Origin: Acidobacteriota bacterium
Lineage (GTDB): Bacteria > Acidobacteriota > Blastocatellia > RBC074
NCBI GenBank assembly: GCA_016715865.1
Contig: JADJXM010000022.1
Span: 31,823 to 95,822 of the forward strand
Length of the DNA: 64,000 nt
Direction: 5' to 3'
This document shows, in pieces, positions 15,432-26,512 of this stretch. The notes under the pieces were generated by a model. That model saw only the letters and a list, made by a program, of their open reading frames with translations, had not been told where the DNA came from and did no database searches. Each line of letters starts with the position of its first letter. The stretch's first letter is position 1. The translations under genes and the position numbers were made by a program.

Positions 15432-16544
15432 TTGTCGATCTCATATTTTCAAAGAGCAAAAGCCGCATCCGGTGTAATCAGACTCCGGGCAGCTTTGTTT
15501 TTGGCTGTTCTGAGCCTGCTGACCGCGCCAGCCGTGGCTCACCCGGTGCCATTCAGTTACCTGGATATTCGTCTTGATCCAGGACGGCTTGATGGCTCGC
15601 TCGTGATTCATATCATCGATCTTGCGCATGATTTGAACGTGACGCCTGCCGAGACGTTGCTCGACCTGCAATTTGCGGAATCGAAGCGGGAATCGATTAT
15701 TCGTCTGCTGCGCTCCCGGTTGGAGTTTCAAGCAGACGGCGCGAAACTCGATTATGTTATAACGCGAATCGAGCCTTTGCCTGATCGACAGGCCCTGGCT
15801 CTGCATCTCAGATTTGATTCCAAACTTAATCCCGGATCATTGAAGATCAACTGCGCGCTTTTCCCTTATGACCCGTTGCATCAGACATTTCTCAATATCT
15901 ACGAGGAAGAGGCGCTCGTTCATCAGGAGATATTTGATCGAGAACACACGAATCTCGATCACTTTACCGGCAACCGGCAAGGGGCGCTTGCGGTAATCAA
16001 AAAATTTATCCCCGGCGGTATCTACCACATCTTCGCCGGACCCGATCACATCCTTTTCCTTGTCGGATTATTACTGCTCGGCGGAAGCCTTTTGAGATTG
16101 CTGACCATCGTCACGGCATTCACAATTGCGCACAGCATAACGCTCACGCTTGCCGCGCTGGATATCCTCGATCCACCAACGCGTCTGATCGAACCGGTTA
16201 TCGCGCTGAGCATTGTATATATTGGAATTGACAACCTGATGGTGGGTAAAACAGGCCGGGATGTGCGGGCGTGGGTGGCATTTTTCTTTGGGTTTGTGCA
16301 CGGGTTCGGGTTTGCCGGAGTGTTGCGGGAATTCGGTCTGCCGCCACAGGCTCTGGGCTGGTCTCTCTTTTCGTTCAATTTAGGTGTCGAGATAGGCCAG
16401 GTGTGTATCGTCCTGATCGTGGCCACTGTCTTAACGGCCATTCACAGCCGTAACCGGAAACTCGGTGAGCGGATCACTACCGTCGGATCGATCTGCGTGA
16501 TACTGGCTGGAAGTTACTGGTTCATCGAGAGAGTATTCTTTTAA
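15432..16544 (+). CDS. HupE/UreJ-2 family membrane protein
   Basis: The 370-residue protein starts on TTG. It has a signal peptide ending LLTAPAVAHP, an extracytoplasmic N-terminal domain of about 190 residues, and then a membrane half with about six helices. The membrane half contains GGIYHIFAGPDHILFLVGLLLLGG, TAFTIAHSITLTLA, and FGFVHGFGFAGVL. These His-rich membrane motifs are typical of the HupE/UreJ_2 family, whose relatives are linked to nickel or cobalt handling; the function of this branch is not established. No strong ribosome binding site precedes the TTG, so the exact start is uncertain. A weak GCCTGA/TCAGGC hairpin follows at 16565-16584. Confidence 0.82.
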   Translation: MSISYFQRAKAASGVIRLRAALFLAVLSLLTAPAVAHPVPFSYLDIRLDPGRLDGSLVIHIIDLAHDLNVTPAETLLDLQFAESKRESIIRLLRSRLEFQADGAKLDYVITRIEPLPDRQALALHLRFDSKLNPGSLKINCALFPYDPLHQTFLNIYEEEALVHQEIFDREHTNLDHFTGNRQGALAVIKKFIPGGIYHIFAGPDHILFLVGLLLLGGSLLRLLTIVTAFTIAHSITLTLAALDILDPPTRLIEPVIALSIVYIGIDNLMVGKTGRDVRAWVAFFFGFVHGFGFAGVLREFGLPPQALGWSLFSFNLGVEIGQVCIVLIVATVLTAIHSRNRKLGERITTVGSICVILAGSYWFIERVFF

Positions 16545-16599
16545 AAAACATTCCCTGAGCATTCGCCTGATTGCCTTTTCAGGCTTAAAATAACGTTAT

Positions 16600-17112
16600 A
16601 TGGCGAGCATAACAACGGTAAATCAGGACGAAAACCGGATGATTGAGATCGTCGCTGAGGCGCTTGAAAATTATGCTCGGCGCGGGGTATTTCGCGGATT
16701 CAGCCGCGGCGCTGTGCGAGCAGGGAAGGGGACCTTCCGGATGGTGTGGCATTATGACCGCATCTTCGAATTCGTCTTCGACTTGAGGAAAAGTACCATG
16801 CGGATTCCCCTGGTTCTGCCTGATGTACCTGCAGCTTCACCGATGTATACGGCTTTCAGGGAGTTCGTCAAATCACGCCATTCAGATGAACTGCCTGAGC
16901 ACAGGCGTATCGATTCACTGAAGGCCCGGGTTCAGGCTTCCAACCGCAATGGCAACGTCTCATTGACATTGACGCTTTCAGGCGATGATTACGAATATGC
17001 CGCGCGCAAGCTTATTCACCTGGTTCACGAAGTCTTTCTGACATTTTTACAGGACGGCAGTTATTACGAGTATATGGTAGAGACTTTCGGCCTCAATCCG
17101 GAAGGGATGTGA
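16600..17112 (+). CDS. Conserved-looking hypothetical protein, function unknown
   Basis: I do not recognise a family in this 170-residue soluble protein. It has no signal peptide or membrane segment. It is rich in aromatic residues, with FRMVWHYDRIFEFVFDLRK in the middle and an acidic/aromatic C-terminal helix (VHEVFLTFLQDGSYYEYM). ATG 16600 lacks an obvious ribosome binding site; Met at 16639 is an alternative start. It lies 55 bases after the HupE-like gene and 21 bases before the cytochrome gene, so it is probably in the same transcript. The intact frame and codon pattern support a real gene. Confidence 0.7.
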   Translation: MASITTVNQDENRMIEIVAEALENYARRGVFRGFSRGAVRAGKGTFRMVWHYDRIFEFVFDLRKSTMRIPLVLPDVPAASPMYTAFREFVKSRHSDELPEHRRIDSLKARVQASNRNGNVSLTLTLSGDDYEYAARKLIHLVHEVFLTFLQDGSYYEYMVETFGLNPEGM

Positions 17113-17133
17113 TGCGTTGGAGGAGGATTTTTC

Positions 17134-17595
17134 ATGCGTAAAAGAGCATTTCCGGTCTTTTTGGCAGGCCTTATCCTGACCGGACTTTTTGGAATAGTGG
17201 TAACTTCGAAAGTCTCAGGCATCAATGCACAGGATAAAAATTCCGGTATGAGCCGGGAAGAAGCCGCCAAACTCAAGAGCCCGGTGCCATACACCAAGGA
17301 ATCGATTTCAAGCGGTCGTTCCATATTCATGCGGAATTGCACCGAGTGTCACGGAAACGATGGGAAATCGATGGTTGACGTGATCGCCAATGCGACCGAT
17401 CTGACCGATCCCAAATTGTGGAAGCACGGGACGTCGGAGGGAGAGATCTATCGCAGCATTCGTGATGGCGCTGCCGACACGATGCCGGCGTTTCAGACCC
17501 AGATTCGCAAGCAGGATGATCTATGGCATCTGGTCAATTTCATTCGCAGCCTGTGGCCGGAATCGCACCGGCCGAAACTGTCTGAATCAAAATGA
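17134..17595 (+). CDS. Secreted c-type cytochrome, single heme
   Basis: The 153-residue protein has an N-terminal hydrophobic signal (FPVFLAGLILTGLFGIVV) and one heme-binding motif CTECH (69-73). A likely distal methionine is in DTMPAF (Met117). This is the cytochrome c class I / cbb3-III-like layout found in small periplasmic electron carriers. The start is well supported by GGAGGA before the ATG. It ends 51 bases before the exported TPP enzyme. Pairing suggests the cytochrome accepts electrons from that enzyme, which is inference. Confidence 0.9.
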   Translation: MRKRAFPVFLAGLILTGLFGIVVTSKVSGINAQDKNSGMSREEAAKLKSPVPYTKESISSGRSIFMRNCTECHGNDGKSMVDVIANATDLTDPKLWKHGTSEGEIYRSIRDGAADTMPAFQTQIRKQDDLWHLVNFIRSLWPESHRPKLSESK

Positions 17596-17646
17596 CAGGT
17601 TGCAGTAAAACTTCCTTCCCTACAGGGAAAATCGGAGGACACGATC

Positions 17647-19620
<1,974 letters not shown>

Positions 19621-19645
19621 TATCCAATAGATTTCAGTGGGAATA

Positions 19646-19742
19646 GTTTCCAGTTTCCAGTTAACATCGAGCACAGTTTTTTCTGTGAATCCAGGCATTA
19701 AAAATCGTTATGCCCTGATGTTAATCACTGGAAACTGGAAAC
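19646..19742. repeat. Inverted repeat of the word CTGGAAA upstream of the first ADOP gene
   Basis: The left arm 19646-19667 (GTTTCCAGTTTCCAGTTAAC and two more bases) is inverted against 19718-19742, which carries a 3-base insertion. Further copies of AAACTGGA continue to about 19786, right up to the permease start. This gives one inverted and at least two direct word clusters. The architecture matches the repeats at 7133 and 55043 although the word differs. Confidence 0.8.
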
Positions 19743-19791
19743 CTGAAACTGGACACTGACTCAAACTGGAAACTGCTGCGGAAACTGATTG

Positions 19792-22236
19792 ATGGAAACC
19801 ATTTTGCAGGATCTGCGCTTCGGCGCGCGCATGCTTCTGAAAAGTCCGGGCTTTACGCTGATTGCAGTGCTTTCGCTGGTTATCGGCATTGGAGCGAACA
19901 GCGCCATCTTCAGTGTGGTCGATGCCCTTTTGTTTCGCCCCCTTCCTTATCAGGATGCCGATCGACTGGTCATTTTGTGGAACCGTTCTCCCGGATTGAA
20001 TGTCGAGCAGGACTGGTTTTCTCCGGGGCAGTATATCGACGTCAGGACACAGAATCAGGTATTCGAAAAAATCGCGGTTACGATTGGAGCGAGCTTCAAT
20101 ATGACGGGGCGCATGACACCCGAACGCGTTGACGGCGCCCGTGTCTCTTCATCATTTTTCCAGCTTTTTGAATTGAAACCGGTGATGGGAAGGGTTCTGT
20201 TGCCCGAGGAAGACAAACCGAAAGGGGCCCGGACAGCGATCTTGAGCAACAGATTCTGGCAGAGTCGCTTTGGCTCGGATGCCGGCATCGTCGGTCAAAC
20301 GATGACGCTCAATGGCAACAGTTTCGAGATAGTCGGAGTCCTGCCAGCCGATTTCTCCTTCGACAAAGAAGTTATGCCGGCGGTCAATGCGATTCAGAAC
20401 GCTGACATCTTCCTGCCTTTGCCGATGAGCGAAACCGCTCAATCGATACGCACCAATGAAGATTTCAATATCTTTGCAAAGCTGAAACCTGGCATTTCAG
20501 TTGCCCAGGCTCAAGCCGACATGAATCTGATAGCCGGGCGCATGAAAGAGCAATACCCGGAAGTATATCCACCGCATGGCGGTCTGACCATCAGCGTTGT
20601 GCCGCTGCTGGATCAGGTGGTCGGTGATGTCAAACTGGTGATCTATGTTCTCTTCGGGGCTGTTGGATTTGTCCTGCTCATCGCATGCGCTAATGTAGCC
20701 AACCTGCTGCTTGCACGCTCTGCTGTTCGGCAGAAAGAGATCGCCGTACGATCGGCGATGGGCGCTGGGCGATCACGCATTTTAAGGCAGCTGCTGACGG
20801 AAAGCATGCTGCTCTCCCTGGTCGGAGGGGCACTTGGACTGGCTTTCGCTTTGCTTGCCGTTAAAGCGCTGCACATCTTCGGGCCCGAAAATATTCCCCG
20901 GCTGAAAGAGATCAGCATCAATGGCCGGGCGCTGGTCTACACCTTTTCCATCGCTCTGTTGACTGGAATTGTTTTCGGATTGGCCCCCGCACTGCGGGCC
21001 TCAAAAGTTGATGTGATCGATGTTCTTAAGGACGGCGCCCGCGGCTCCGGTACAGGGCATGATCGCCTGCGCAAGCTGCTCATCGTTATAGAAATAGCAT
21101 TATCGCTGGTCCTGTTGATCGGAGCAGTATTGCTTGTTCGCAGCTACCAACGGATCATCACGGCGCACCCGGGATTCAATCCGCAGCAGGTCCTCTCTTT
21201 TCGTTTGTCGATTCCTGTAACAAAGTATCCTGAACCTGAATCGGTCATTGATTTCTACAGGCGCGTTACAGGGAAGATCGGTGAACTGCCGGGGGTCTTA
21301 AGCGTTGGCACGAGCTATTCGCTGCCCATGAGCTCAGTGGCTTTTGCCTGGGAGCCTGTCACGATCGAAGGATATGTGCCGAAGAACGCTCAGGAGAGAA
21401 TTATCACCAATGTGCGCATCGTCAGTTCGGGATATTTCAGTGCAATGGGAATACCGCTGGTGAAAGGTCGTTTATTCGATGAGCGAGATACACGGGGTGA
21501 ACCAGGGACAGTGATCATCGATGAGGCCATGGCCCGGCGATTCTGGCCTGATCAGGATCCGATCGGTCGTCGTATGCGTAGAGGCGACGATGATCCATGG
21601 CGAACCATTATCGGCATTATCAGCGATGCCAAACAATTCAGCCCGGAAAAAGAGCCTCCCATTGCCGTCTACTATCCATCCGAACAGATCAACGCCCGAA
21701 GCATGTTTCTTGTCATCCGAACCGATTCAGACCCGGCAGATATGACTCAGGTGGTTATGAGGGCGATTAAATCGGTGGACCCTGAGGTTCCAGCATTCGA
21801 CCTCGACTCAATGGAGCAGCGCTTACATGATTCGTTTGCGCGCCGGCGGCTGGCGATGGTTTTGCTGGCGGCATTCGCTCTGGTTGCAATGTTGCTGGCG
21901 GCGATCGGAATATACGGTGTGATCAGCTATTGGGTCGAACAGCGAACACACGAGATCGGGATTCGCATGGCGATCGGAGCACGCCCGTTCTCGATCCTGG
22001 GTCTGGTGATCAGCCAGACTCTGATATTAGTTCTGTTTGGAATTACGATAGGGTTGATTTGTGCAATCGCTGTGTCGAAGGTGATCTCGAGTATGCTCTT
22101 CAATGTCAGCGCGACCGATCTGTTCACCTTTGCGATTGCATCGATTATTTTGGGAGGCGTCGCGTTGCTGGCAGGATTCATTCCGGCTCTTCGGGCCATC
22201 AGAGTCGATCCGATGGTCTCGCTGCGAAGTCAATGA
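19792..22236 (+). CDS. ADOP-type ABC permease (MacB/FtsX-like, duplicated)
   Basis: The 814-residue protein is an acidobacterial duplicated orphan permease. It starts ETILQDLRFGARMLLKSPGF, followed by the first helix and the GIGANSAIFSVVDALL motif. It then has a large extracytoplasmic MacB_PCD domain, a FtsX helix bundle (FVLLIACANVANLLLARSA and RSAMGAGRSRILRQLLTES), a fourth helix near residue 430 (IEIALSLVLLIGAVLL), a second PCD domain and a second FtsX bundle ending VDPMVSLRSQ. No ATPase partner is nearby, hence orphan. Family members are thought to be MacB-like mechanotransmission permeases; the substrate is unknown. ATG 19792 directly follows a TTG that could also initiate. Confidence 0.9.
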   Translation: METILQDLRFGARMLLKSPGFTLIAVLSLVIGIGANSAIFSVVDALLFRPLPYQDADRLVILWNRSPGLNVEQDWFSPGQYIDVRTQNQVFEKIAVTIGASFNMTGRMTPERVDGARVSSSFFQLFELKPVMGRVLLPEEDKPKGARTAILSNRFWQSRFGSDAGIVGQTMTLNGNSFEIVGVLPADFSFDKEVMPAVNAIQNADIFLPLPMSETAQSIRTNEDFNIFAKLKPGISVAQAQADMNLIAGRMKEQYPEVYPPHGGLTISVVPLLDQVVGDVKLVIYVLFGAVGFVLLIACANVANLLLARSAVRQKEIAVRSAMGAGRSRILRQLLTESMLLSLVGGALGLAFALLAVKALHIFGPENIPRLKEISINGRALVYTFSIALLTGIVFGLAPALRASKVDVIDVLKDGARGSGTGHDRLRKLLIVIEIALSLVLLIGAVLLVRSYQRIITAHPGFNPQQVLSFRLSIPVTKYPEPESVIDFYRRVTGKIGELPGVLSVGTSYSLPMSSVAFAWEPVTIEGYVPKNAQERIITNVRIVSSGYFSAMGIPLVKGRLFDERDTRGEPGTVIIDEAMARRFWPDQDPIGRRMRRGDDDPWRTIIGIISDAKQFSPEKEPPIAVYYPSEQINARSMFLVIRTDSDPADMTQVVMRAIKSVDPEVPAFDLDSMEQRLHDSFARRRLAMVLLAAFALVAMLLAAIGIYGVISYWVEQRTHEIGIRMAIGARPFSILGLVISQTLILVLFGITIGLICAIAVSKVISSMLFNVSATDLFTFAIASIILGGVALLAGFIPALRAIRVDPMVSLRSQ

Positions 22237-22306
22237 ATAACCGGGGGCCTCGCTGACGCCCGCGTTCTGTCCCGACGCATTACAAGTCTATTGAGGAGGC
22301 CTTCTT

Positions 22307-23542
22307 TTGTTAACGATTTCCGGTATTTTCACGCTTGCGATTATTCTTATGGGAAATAACACAACCGAAAAATTTCATCAGGTTCTGACCAGCGTCGAGA
22401 GGAATATACATCTCGACAGCTGGCAGGTGACTCATCGAGAGGTTGATCCGGCTTCGAAGACTCCCTGGTCGGTTCAGAAATACACTTTGCGCGGCGGGAA
22501 ACAGGAAGGAGTGGATGTCATCGCAGTCGATAATGGCCGGCTGCGATTCGTCGTTGTGCCGACTCGCGGGATGAGCGTGCTCAAGGTCGAGATGGGAGAC
22601 ATCCGGCTCGGTTGGGATTCGCCCGTCAAAGAAGTGGTCCATCCTCAGTTCATCAACCTTGAAAGTCGAGGCGGACTCGGATGGCTTGAGGGCTTCAATG
22701 AATGGCTGGTCCGGTGCGGACTCGAGTGGGCCGGGCATCCGGGCAAGGACAAATTCATCAACAACACTGGAGACGAAGCCGAGATGGATCTGACACTGCA
22801 CGGCCGGATCGGCAACCTCCCGGCCTCCGAAGTTGAAGTAATCATCGATCGCGCACCTCCACACAGAATCAGAATCCGGGGCCGCGTCGATGAGCGGATG
22901 TTTTATGGTCCGAAACTGGAGTTGTGGTCAGAGATCTCGACTGAGCCGGGTTCATCGTCTTATCGAATTGATGATACGGTTCGCAATTACAGCGCATATG
23001 AGCAGGAATTCGAGCTGATCTACCATGCGAATTACGGACCTCCGCTGCTCGAAGCGGGGGCCCGTTTCGTCGCCGCACCGCGAGAGATCACGCCTTTCAA
23101 TGCGCATGCCGCAAAGAGTACGTCACAATATGCCGATTATGCCGGTCCGACGAGGGGGTTCGTCGAGCAGGTCTATGTCATCCTGCCATTCGCTGACGAA
23201 AAAAACCGGACGACGGTTATGCTCCGGAATGCCGCAGCCGACAAAGCCGTCAGCATGTCCTTTTCGATTGATCAGTTGCCTTTTTTCACCTTGTGGAAGA
23301 ATACGACTGCGCTCGAGGAAGGTTATGTGACCGGACTTGAGCCCGGCACCAGCTCACCGGCGAATCGCAGCATCGAGCGTCAGGCCGGACGATTGCAGAA
23401 ATTGAAGCCAGGGGAAACACGGAATTTCTCGCTGGATATATCGGTCCTGGATGGAAAAGCCGAGGTTGAACGAAGAGCCTCGGCGATCGAGCGACTGCGT
23501 GGCGGGCGAGAGCCGGTCATCAATTCCAAAACGATCAGATAG
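22307..23542 (+). CDS. DUF4432 aldose-1-epimerase-like protein
   Basis: The 411-residue protein matches the DUF4432 branch of the galactose-mutarotase fold, with VIAVDNGRLRFVVVPTRGMSVLKVEMG, a central FNEWLVRCGLEWAGHPG and HANYGPPLLEAGARFVAP-like beta-rich sequence. Such proteins bind or epimerise sugars at C1. It starts on TTG at 22307, chosen because a strong GAGGAGG lies 7-8 bases upstream; the N-terminal hydrophobic stretch (ISGIFTLAIILMG) would then be a signal or anchor. ATG 22349 is the alternative and gives a cytoplasmic protein. The gene precedes a rhamnosidase and probably acts on sugars released by it. Confidence 0.82.
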   Translation: MLTISGIFTLAIILMGNNTTEKFHQVLTSVERNIHLDSWQVTHREVDPASKTPWSVQKYTLRGGKQEGVDVIAVDNGRLRFVVVPTRGMSVLKVEMGDIRLGWDSPVKEVVHPQFINLESRGGLGWLEGFNEWLVRCGLEWAGHPGKDKFINNTGDEAEMDLTLHGRIGNLPASEVEVIIDRAPPHRIRIRGRVDERMFYGPKLELWSEISTEPGSSSYRIDDTVRNYSAYEQEFELIYHANYGPPLLEAGARFVAAPREITPFNAHAAKSTSQYADYAGPTRGFVEQVYVILPFADEKNRTTVMLRNAAADKAVSMSFSIDQLPFFTLWKNTTALEEGYVTGLEPGTSSPANRSIERQAGRLQKLKPGETRNFSLDISVLDGKAEVERRASAIERLRGGREPVINSKTIR

Positions 23543-23619
23543 GAACGCCGACTTCCGGTCGGCAGGATATTGACAGCATTCGGCATTTTTCATTCATGCC
23601 GACCGGAGGTCGGCGCTCC
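23542..23619. repeat. Inverted pair of GCCGACCTCCGGTCGGC palindromes
   Basis: Bases 23542-23564 and 23597-23619 are inverted copies of a 23-base unit with two mismatches. Each unit is itself a near-palindrome (GCCGACC TCC GGTCGGC). The pair fills the gap between the DUF4432 and GH106 genes, and the left unit overlaps the end of the DUF4432 stop codon. A lone related unit lies at 27799-27822. The layout is the same as the 1718-1798 pair with a different core. Confidence 0.85.
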
Positions 23620-23628
23620 GATACTGAT

Positions 23629-26406
23629 ATGAAAATTATACTCCCGCGACAATTTGTCCGCATTTTTCTGTCTGCATTGTTGATCATTACAACACTGGTC
23701 AGCACCGGGCCAGTGCGTAAAGCATCCGCTCAGGAATCCGTCGATATACTTGCCGGGCAGTTCATCAATCCGCCGGATGACGCGAAGATCATGATGCGCT
23801 GGTGGTGGTTCGGGCCTTCGGTGACGAAAGAGCGCCTTGAACGTGAAATGCTGCTCATGAAAGAGGGCGGGATCGGCGGTTTCGAGATTCAGCCGGTCTA
23901 TCCGGTTGCGCTCGATGACGGAAAGATCAGAACGATTCCATATCTCTCGGATGAATTTCTGGATGTTCTGCGATACGCCAATCGCAGGGCTGCCGAGCTG
24001 GGCTTGCGCGTTGATCTGACTATCGGCAGTGGATGGCCGTATGGCGGGCCGTCAGTGCCCGTAACTCAGGCCGCCGGCAGGTTAAGAGTCGAGAAGACGA
24101 GACCCGTTTCCCGCCGCGTGCCATTGCCTGACATCTCGGAGGGCGAATCTCTGATTGCCACCTTCTTTCGGCGAGCGAATGGAAGTCAAACGATCGAGGC
24201 ATTCAATGAGATCGCGACGATACGAGACAGCGCGGCCTGGCTTCCAGAGGTTCCTCGAACGGGAGATGAAGTCTTTTTCTTCATCGCCAGCCGCACCGGC
24301 ATGATGGTCAAGCGCCCGGCAATCGGAGCTGAAGGATTCGTTCTGGATCATTACGATCGGAGTGCGATTGACGACTATCTTAAAAATGTCGGCGACAGGC
24401 TGATGCGATCCTTCGACTATCAGGCTCCATATGCCATCTTCTGCGATTCGCTCGAGGTCTTCAATTCCGACTGGACCGGTGATTATCTCGCGGAATTCGA
24501 GAAGCGGCGCGGGTATGATCTGAAGCCTTTACTTCCCGCTCTGGCGGCCGATATCGGCCCCGATACCGAATCGATACGGCATGACTGGGCCATGACTCTG
24601 ACAGAAATCTTCAACGACCGGTTTCTCGCACCGATGCGTGACTGGGCCAAGACGAACAAGACAAGATTTCGCATGCAGGGATACGGCATACCGCCGATGA
24701 CATTGTCAGGCAATGCATATCTGGATTTGCCCGAAGGTGAAGGATCGCAGTGGAAGGTTGTGCGCGCGTCGCGCTGGGCGGCCTCCGCCAGCCATCTCTA
24801 CGGCAAACCGGTCACATCGTCCGAAACATGGACCTGGCTCCATTCGCCGTCGTTCCGTGCGACTCCTCTGGATATCAAAGCCGAAGCCGACCTCCATTTT
24901 CTGCAGGGAATCAACCAGTTGATCGGCCACGGCTGGCCGTATACGGCTGACGCAGCGGATTATCCCGGATGGCGCTTTTACGCTGCCGGCGTCTTCAATG
25001 AGAAGAATCCGTGGTGGCCGGTCATGCCTGATCTCTCGAAATACCTGCAACGCGTCAGTTTTATGCTCCGACAGGGCCTGCCGGCCAACGATATCGCGCT
25101 CTATTTGCCTACCAGCGATGCATGGACAAGTTACTCGAACGGACGCGTCGGCTATCTGATCGAACGGCTCCGCGATCGTGTCGGCTCCGAATGCATGCCC
25201 GCAATTCTAGGAGCAGGCTTCAATCTCGATTTCTTCGATGATGAAGCATTGAACAAGCTTGGCCGGATCGAGGGAAACGAAATGGCCATGGGAGTTAATC
25301 GATACAAGGCCGTGATTCTTCCCAATGTTCAGCGGATTCCACAGGCCACATTGCAAAAGCTGGAAGCCTTCGTCGATCAGGGCGGAGTTGTCATTGCAAC
25401 GCGGCGCATCCCCGAGCTCGCACCTGGATTCAAAGCCTCCGCCGATGAGCGAAGCCGAATCCGTCAGATTTCAGCACGATTGTTTGAAGGGACAAATGCG
25501 AAAGCTCATTTCGTGCGCGACGAAAAGGGCGCGCTCGGCGCAAAACTCGCTTCACTTGTCAGACCTGATGTCGCATTCTCGCAACCCGGAACAGATATCG
25601 GTTTCATACACCGATCGACCGAATCGACTGAAATCTATTTCATCGCGAATACGACCAGCTCGACCAGGAGCTTCAACGCTGAGTTTCGCGTGAGAGGCAT
25701 GAATGCCGAAATCTGGGACCCCCTGACCGGATCGATAAGCCCCGCGCCTGCGTCGCAAAAAGGTGTCTCGGGAACTGTTCTGGCGTTTGAAATTGAACCA
25801 TACGGATCACGACTGGTGGTTTTCAGCAAACGTACTTTGCCTGCAGTTTCTGCCAGAGCTGCAACAGGGCTGAGAACGGAAATAGACCTGAGCAGCGACT
25901 GGCGACTGGATATCGATGGCAGGAAGAAAATTCTACCTCAACTGAAATCATGGACCGATGACGATGAGCATCGTTATTTTTCAGGAACTGCGGTTTATGA
26001 GAAGACGATTCAGGTGGCGGCTGAATGGTTGCAAAAGTCGTTCGAAATCCGGCTGGATTTCGGTTCGGGGATGGCGCTGGTTGAACAGGAGCTCCGCAAC
26101 GGGATGCGCACCTGGCTGGATGCTCCTGTTCGTGATGCGGCGGTCATTTCAGTTAACGGAAACCGCGCCGGGTCTCTCTGGTGCCCGCCGTATTCGATCG
26201 ATATCACGCGCCTGCTCAAAGTCGGAGACAATACGCTGAGAATCGAGGTTGGAAACACTGCGATCAACCATCTCGCCGGCCGTCGCCTGCCTGATTATCG
26301 CTTGCTCAACCTGCGATATGGAGAACGCTTCAAGCCGCAGGACATGGATAATCTCGAACCTCTGCCGTCCGGATTACTCGGTCCTGTCAGACTGCTTGTG
26401 CGTTAG
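23629..26406 (+). CDS. Secreted GH106-like alpha-L-rhamnosidase
   Basis: The 925-residue protein has a signal peptide (LSALLIITTLVSTGP, cleavage near ASAQ). The start of the mature protein, PPDDAKIMMRWWWFGPSVT followed by LMKEGGIGGFEIQPVYPV, is typical of GH106-type glycoside hydrolases. A catalytic TIM-barrel half is followed by beta-rich modules; the C-terminal 150 residues (ATGLRTEIDLSSDWRL, VGDNTLRIEVGNTAINHLAG) form a GH2-like sugar-binding jelly roll. GH106 enzymes remove terminal L-rhamnose from rhamnogalacturonan or ulvan-type glycans. The upstream in-frame ATG at 23596 lies inside the palindrome, so 23629 is preferred. It fits the rhamnose operon in the same window. Confidence 0.85.
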   Translation: MKIILPRQFVRIFLSALLIITTLVSTGPVRKASAQESVDILAGQFINPPDDAKIMMRWWWFGPSVTKERLEREMLLMKEGGIGGFEIQPVYPVALDDGKIRTIPYLSDEFLDVLRYANRRAAELGLRVDLTIGSGWPYGGPSVPVTQAAGRLRVEKTRPVSRRVPLPDISEGESLIATFFRRANGSQTIEAFNEIATIRDSAAWLPEVPRTGDEVFFFIASRTGMMVKRPAIGAEGFVLDHYDRSAIDDYLKNVGDRLMRSFDYQAPYAIFCDSLEVFNSDWTGDYLAEFEKRRGYDLKPLLPALAADIGPDTESIRHDWAMTLTEIFNDRFLAPMRDWAKTNKTRFRMQGYGIPPMTLSGNAYLDLPEGEGSQWKVVRASRWAASASHLYGKPVTSSETWTWLHSPSFRATPLDIKAEADLHFLQGINQLIGHGWPYTADAADYPGWRFYAAGVFNEKNPWWPVMPDLSKYLQRVSFMLRQGLPANDIALYLPTSDAWTSYSNGRVGYLIERLRDRVGSECMPAILGAGFNLDFFDDEALNKLGRIEGNEMAMGVNRYKAVILPNVQRIPQATLQKLEAFVDQGGVVIATRRIPELAPGFKASADERSRIRQISARLFEGTNAKAHFVRDEKGALGAKLASLVRPDVAFSQPGTDIGFIHRSTESTEIYFIANTTSSTRSFNAEFRVRGMNAEIWDPLTGSISPAPASQKGVSGTVLAFEIEPYGSRLVVFSKRTLPAVSARAATGLRTEIDLSSDWRLDIDGRKKILPQLKSWTDDDEHRYFSGTAVYEKTIQVAAEWLQKSFEIRLDFGSGMALVEQELRNGMRTWLDAPVRDAAVISVNGNRAGSLWCPPYSIDITRLLKVGDNTLRIEVGNTAINHLAGRRLPDYRLLNLRYGERFKPQDMDNLEPLPSGLLGPVRLLVR

Positions 26407-26512
26407 TATCTGCTCAGCCCATGCGTCACGGAACCACGAGCGTTAGCGAGTGGCCTTCAGAACCGCGCGCGTAAGCAAGCGAATGTGTGTGCAGTTACCT
26501 TTTGCACACGCT
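26407..26512. repeat. Intergenic region with a CACGAGCGTTAGCGAGTG-type repeat and small hairpin
   Basis: This 106-base convergent gap holds GGAACCACGAGCGTTAGCGA and a diverged second copy (AACCGCGCGCGTAAGCAAGCG). The core GAGCG-TTA-GCGAG is a mirror rather than an inverted repeat. GTGTGCA (26487-26493) pairs with TGCACAC (26503-26509), giving a 7-base stem between the stops of the two convergent genes, which may help end transcription. No run of T follows on either strand. Confidence 0.45.

Noticed and set aside
22240..22264. GC-rich GGGGGCCTCGCTGACGCCCG stretch after the first ADOP gene
   Set aside because: It might be a further repeat unit but has only partial self-pairing and no second copy in the window.
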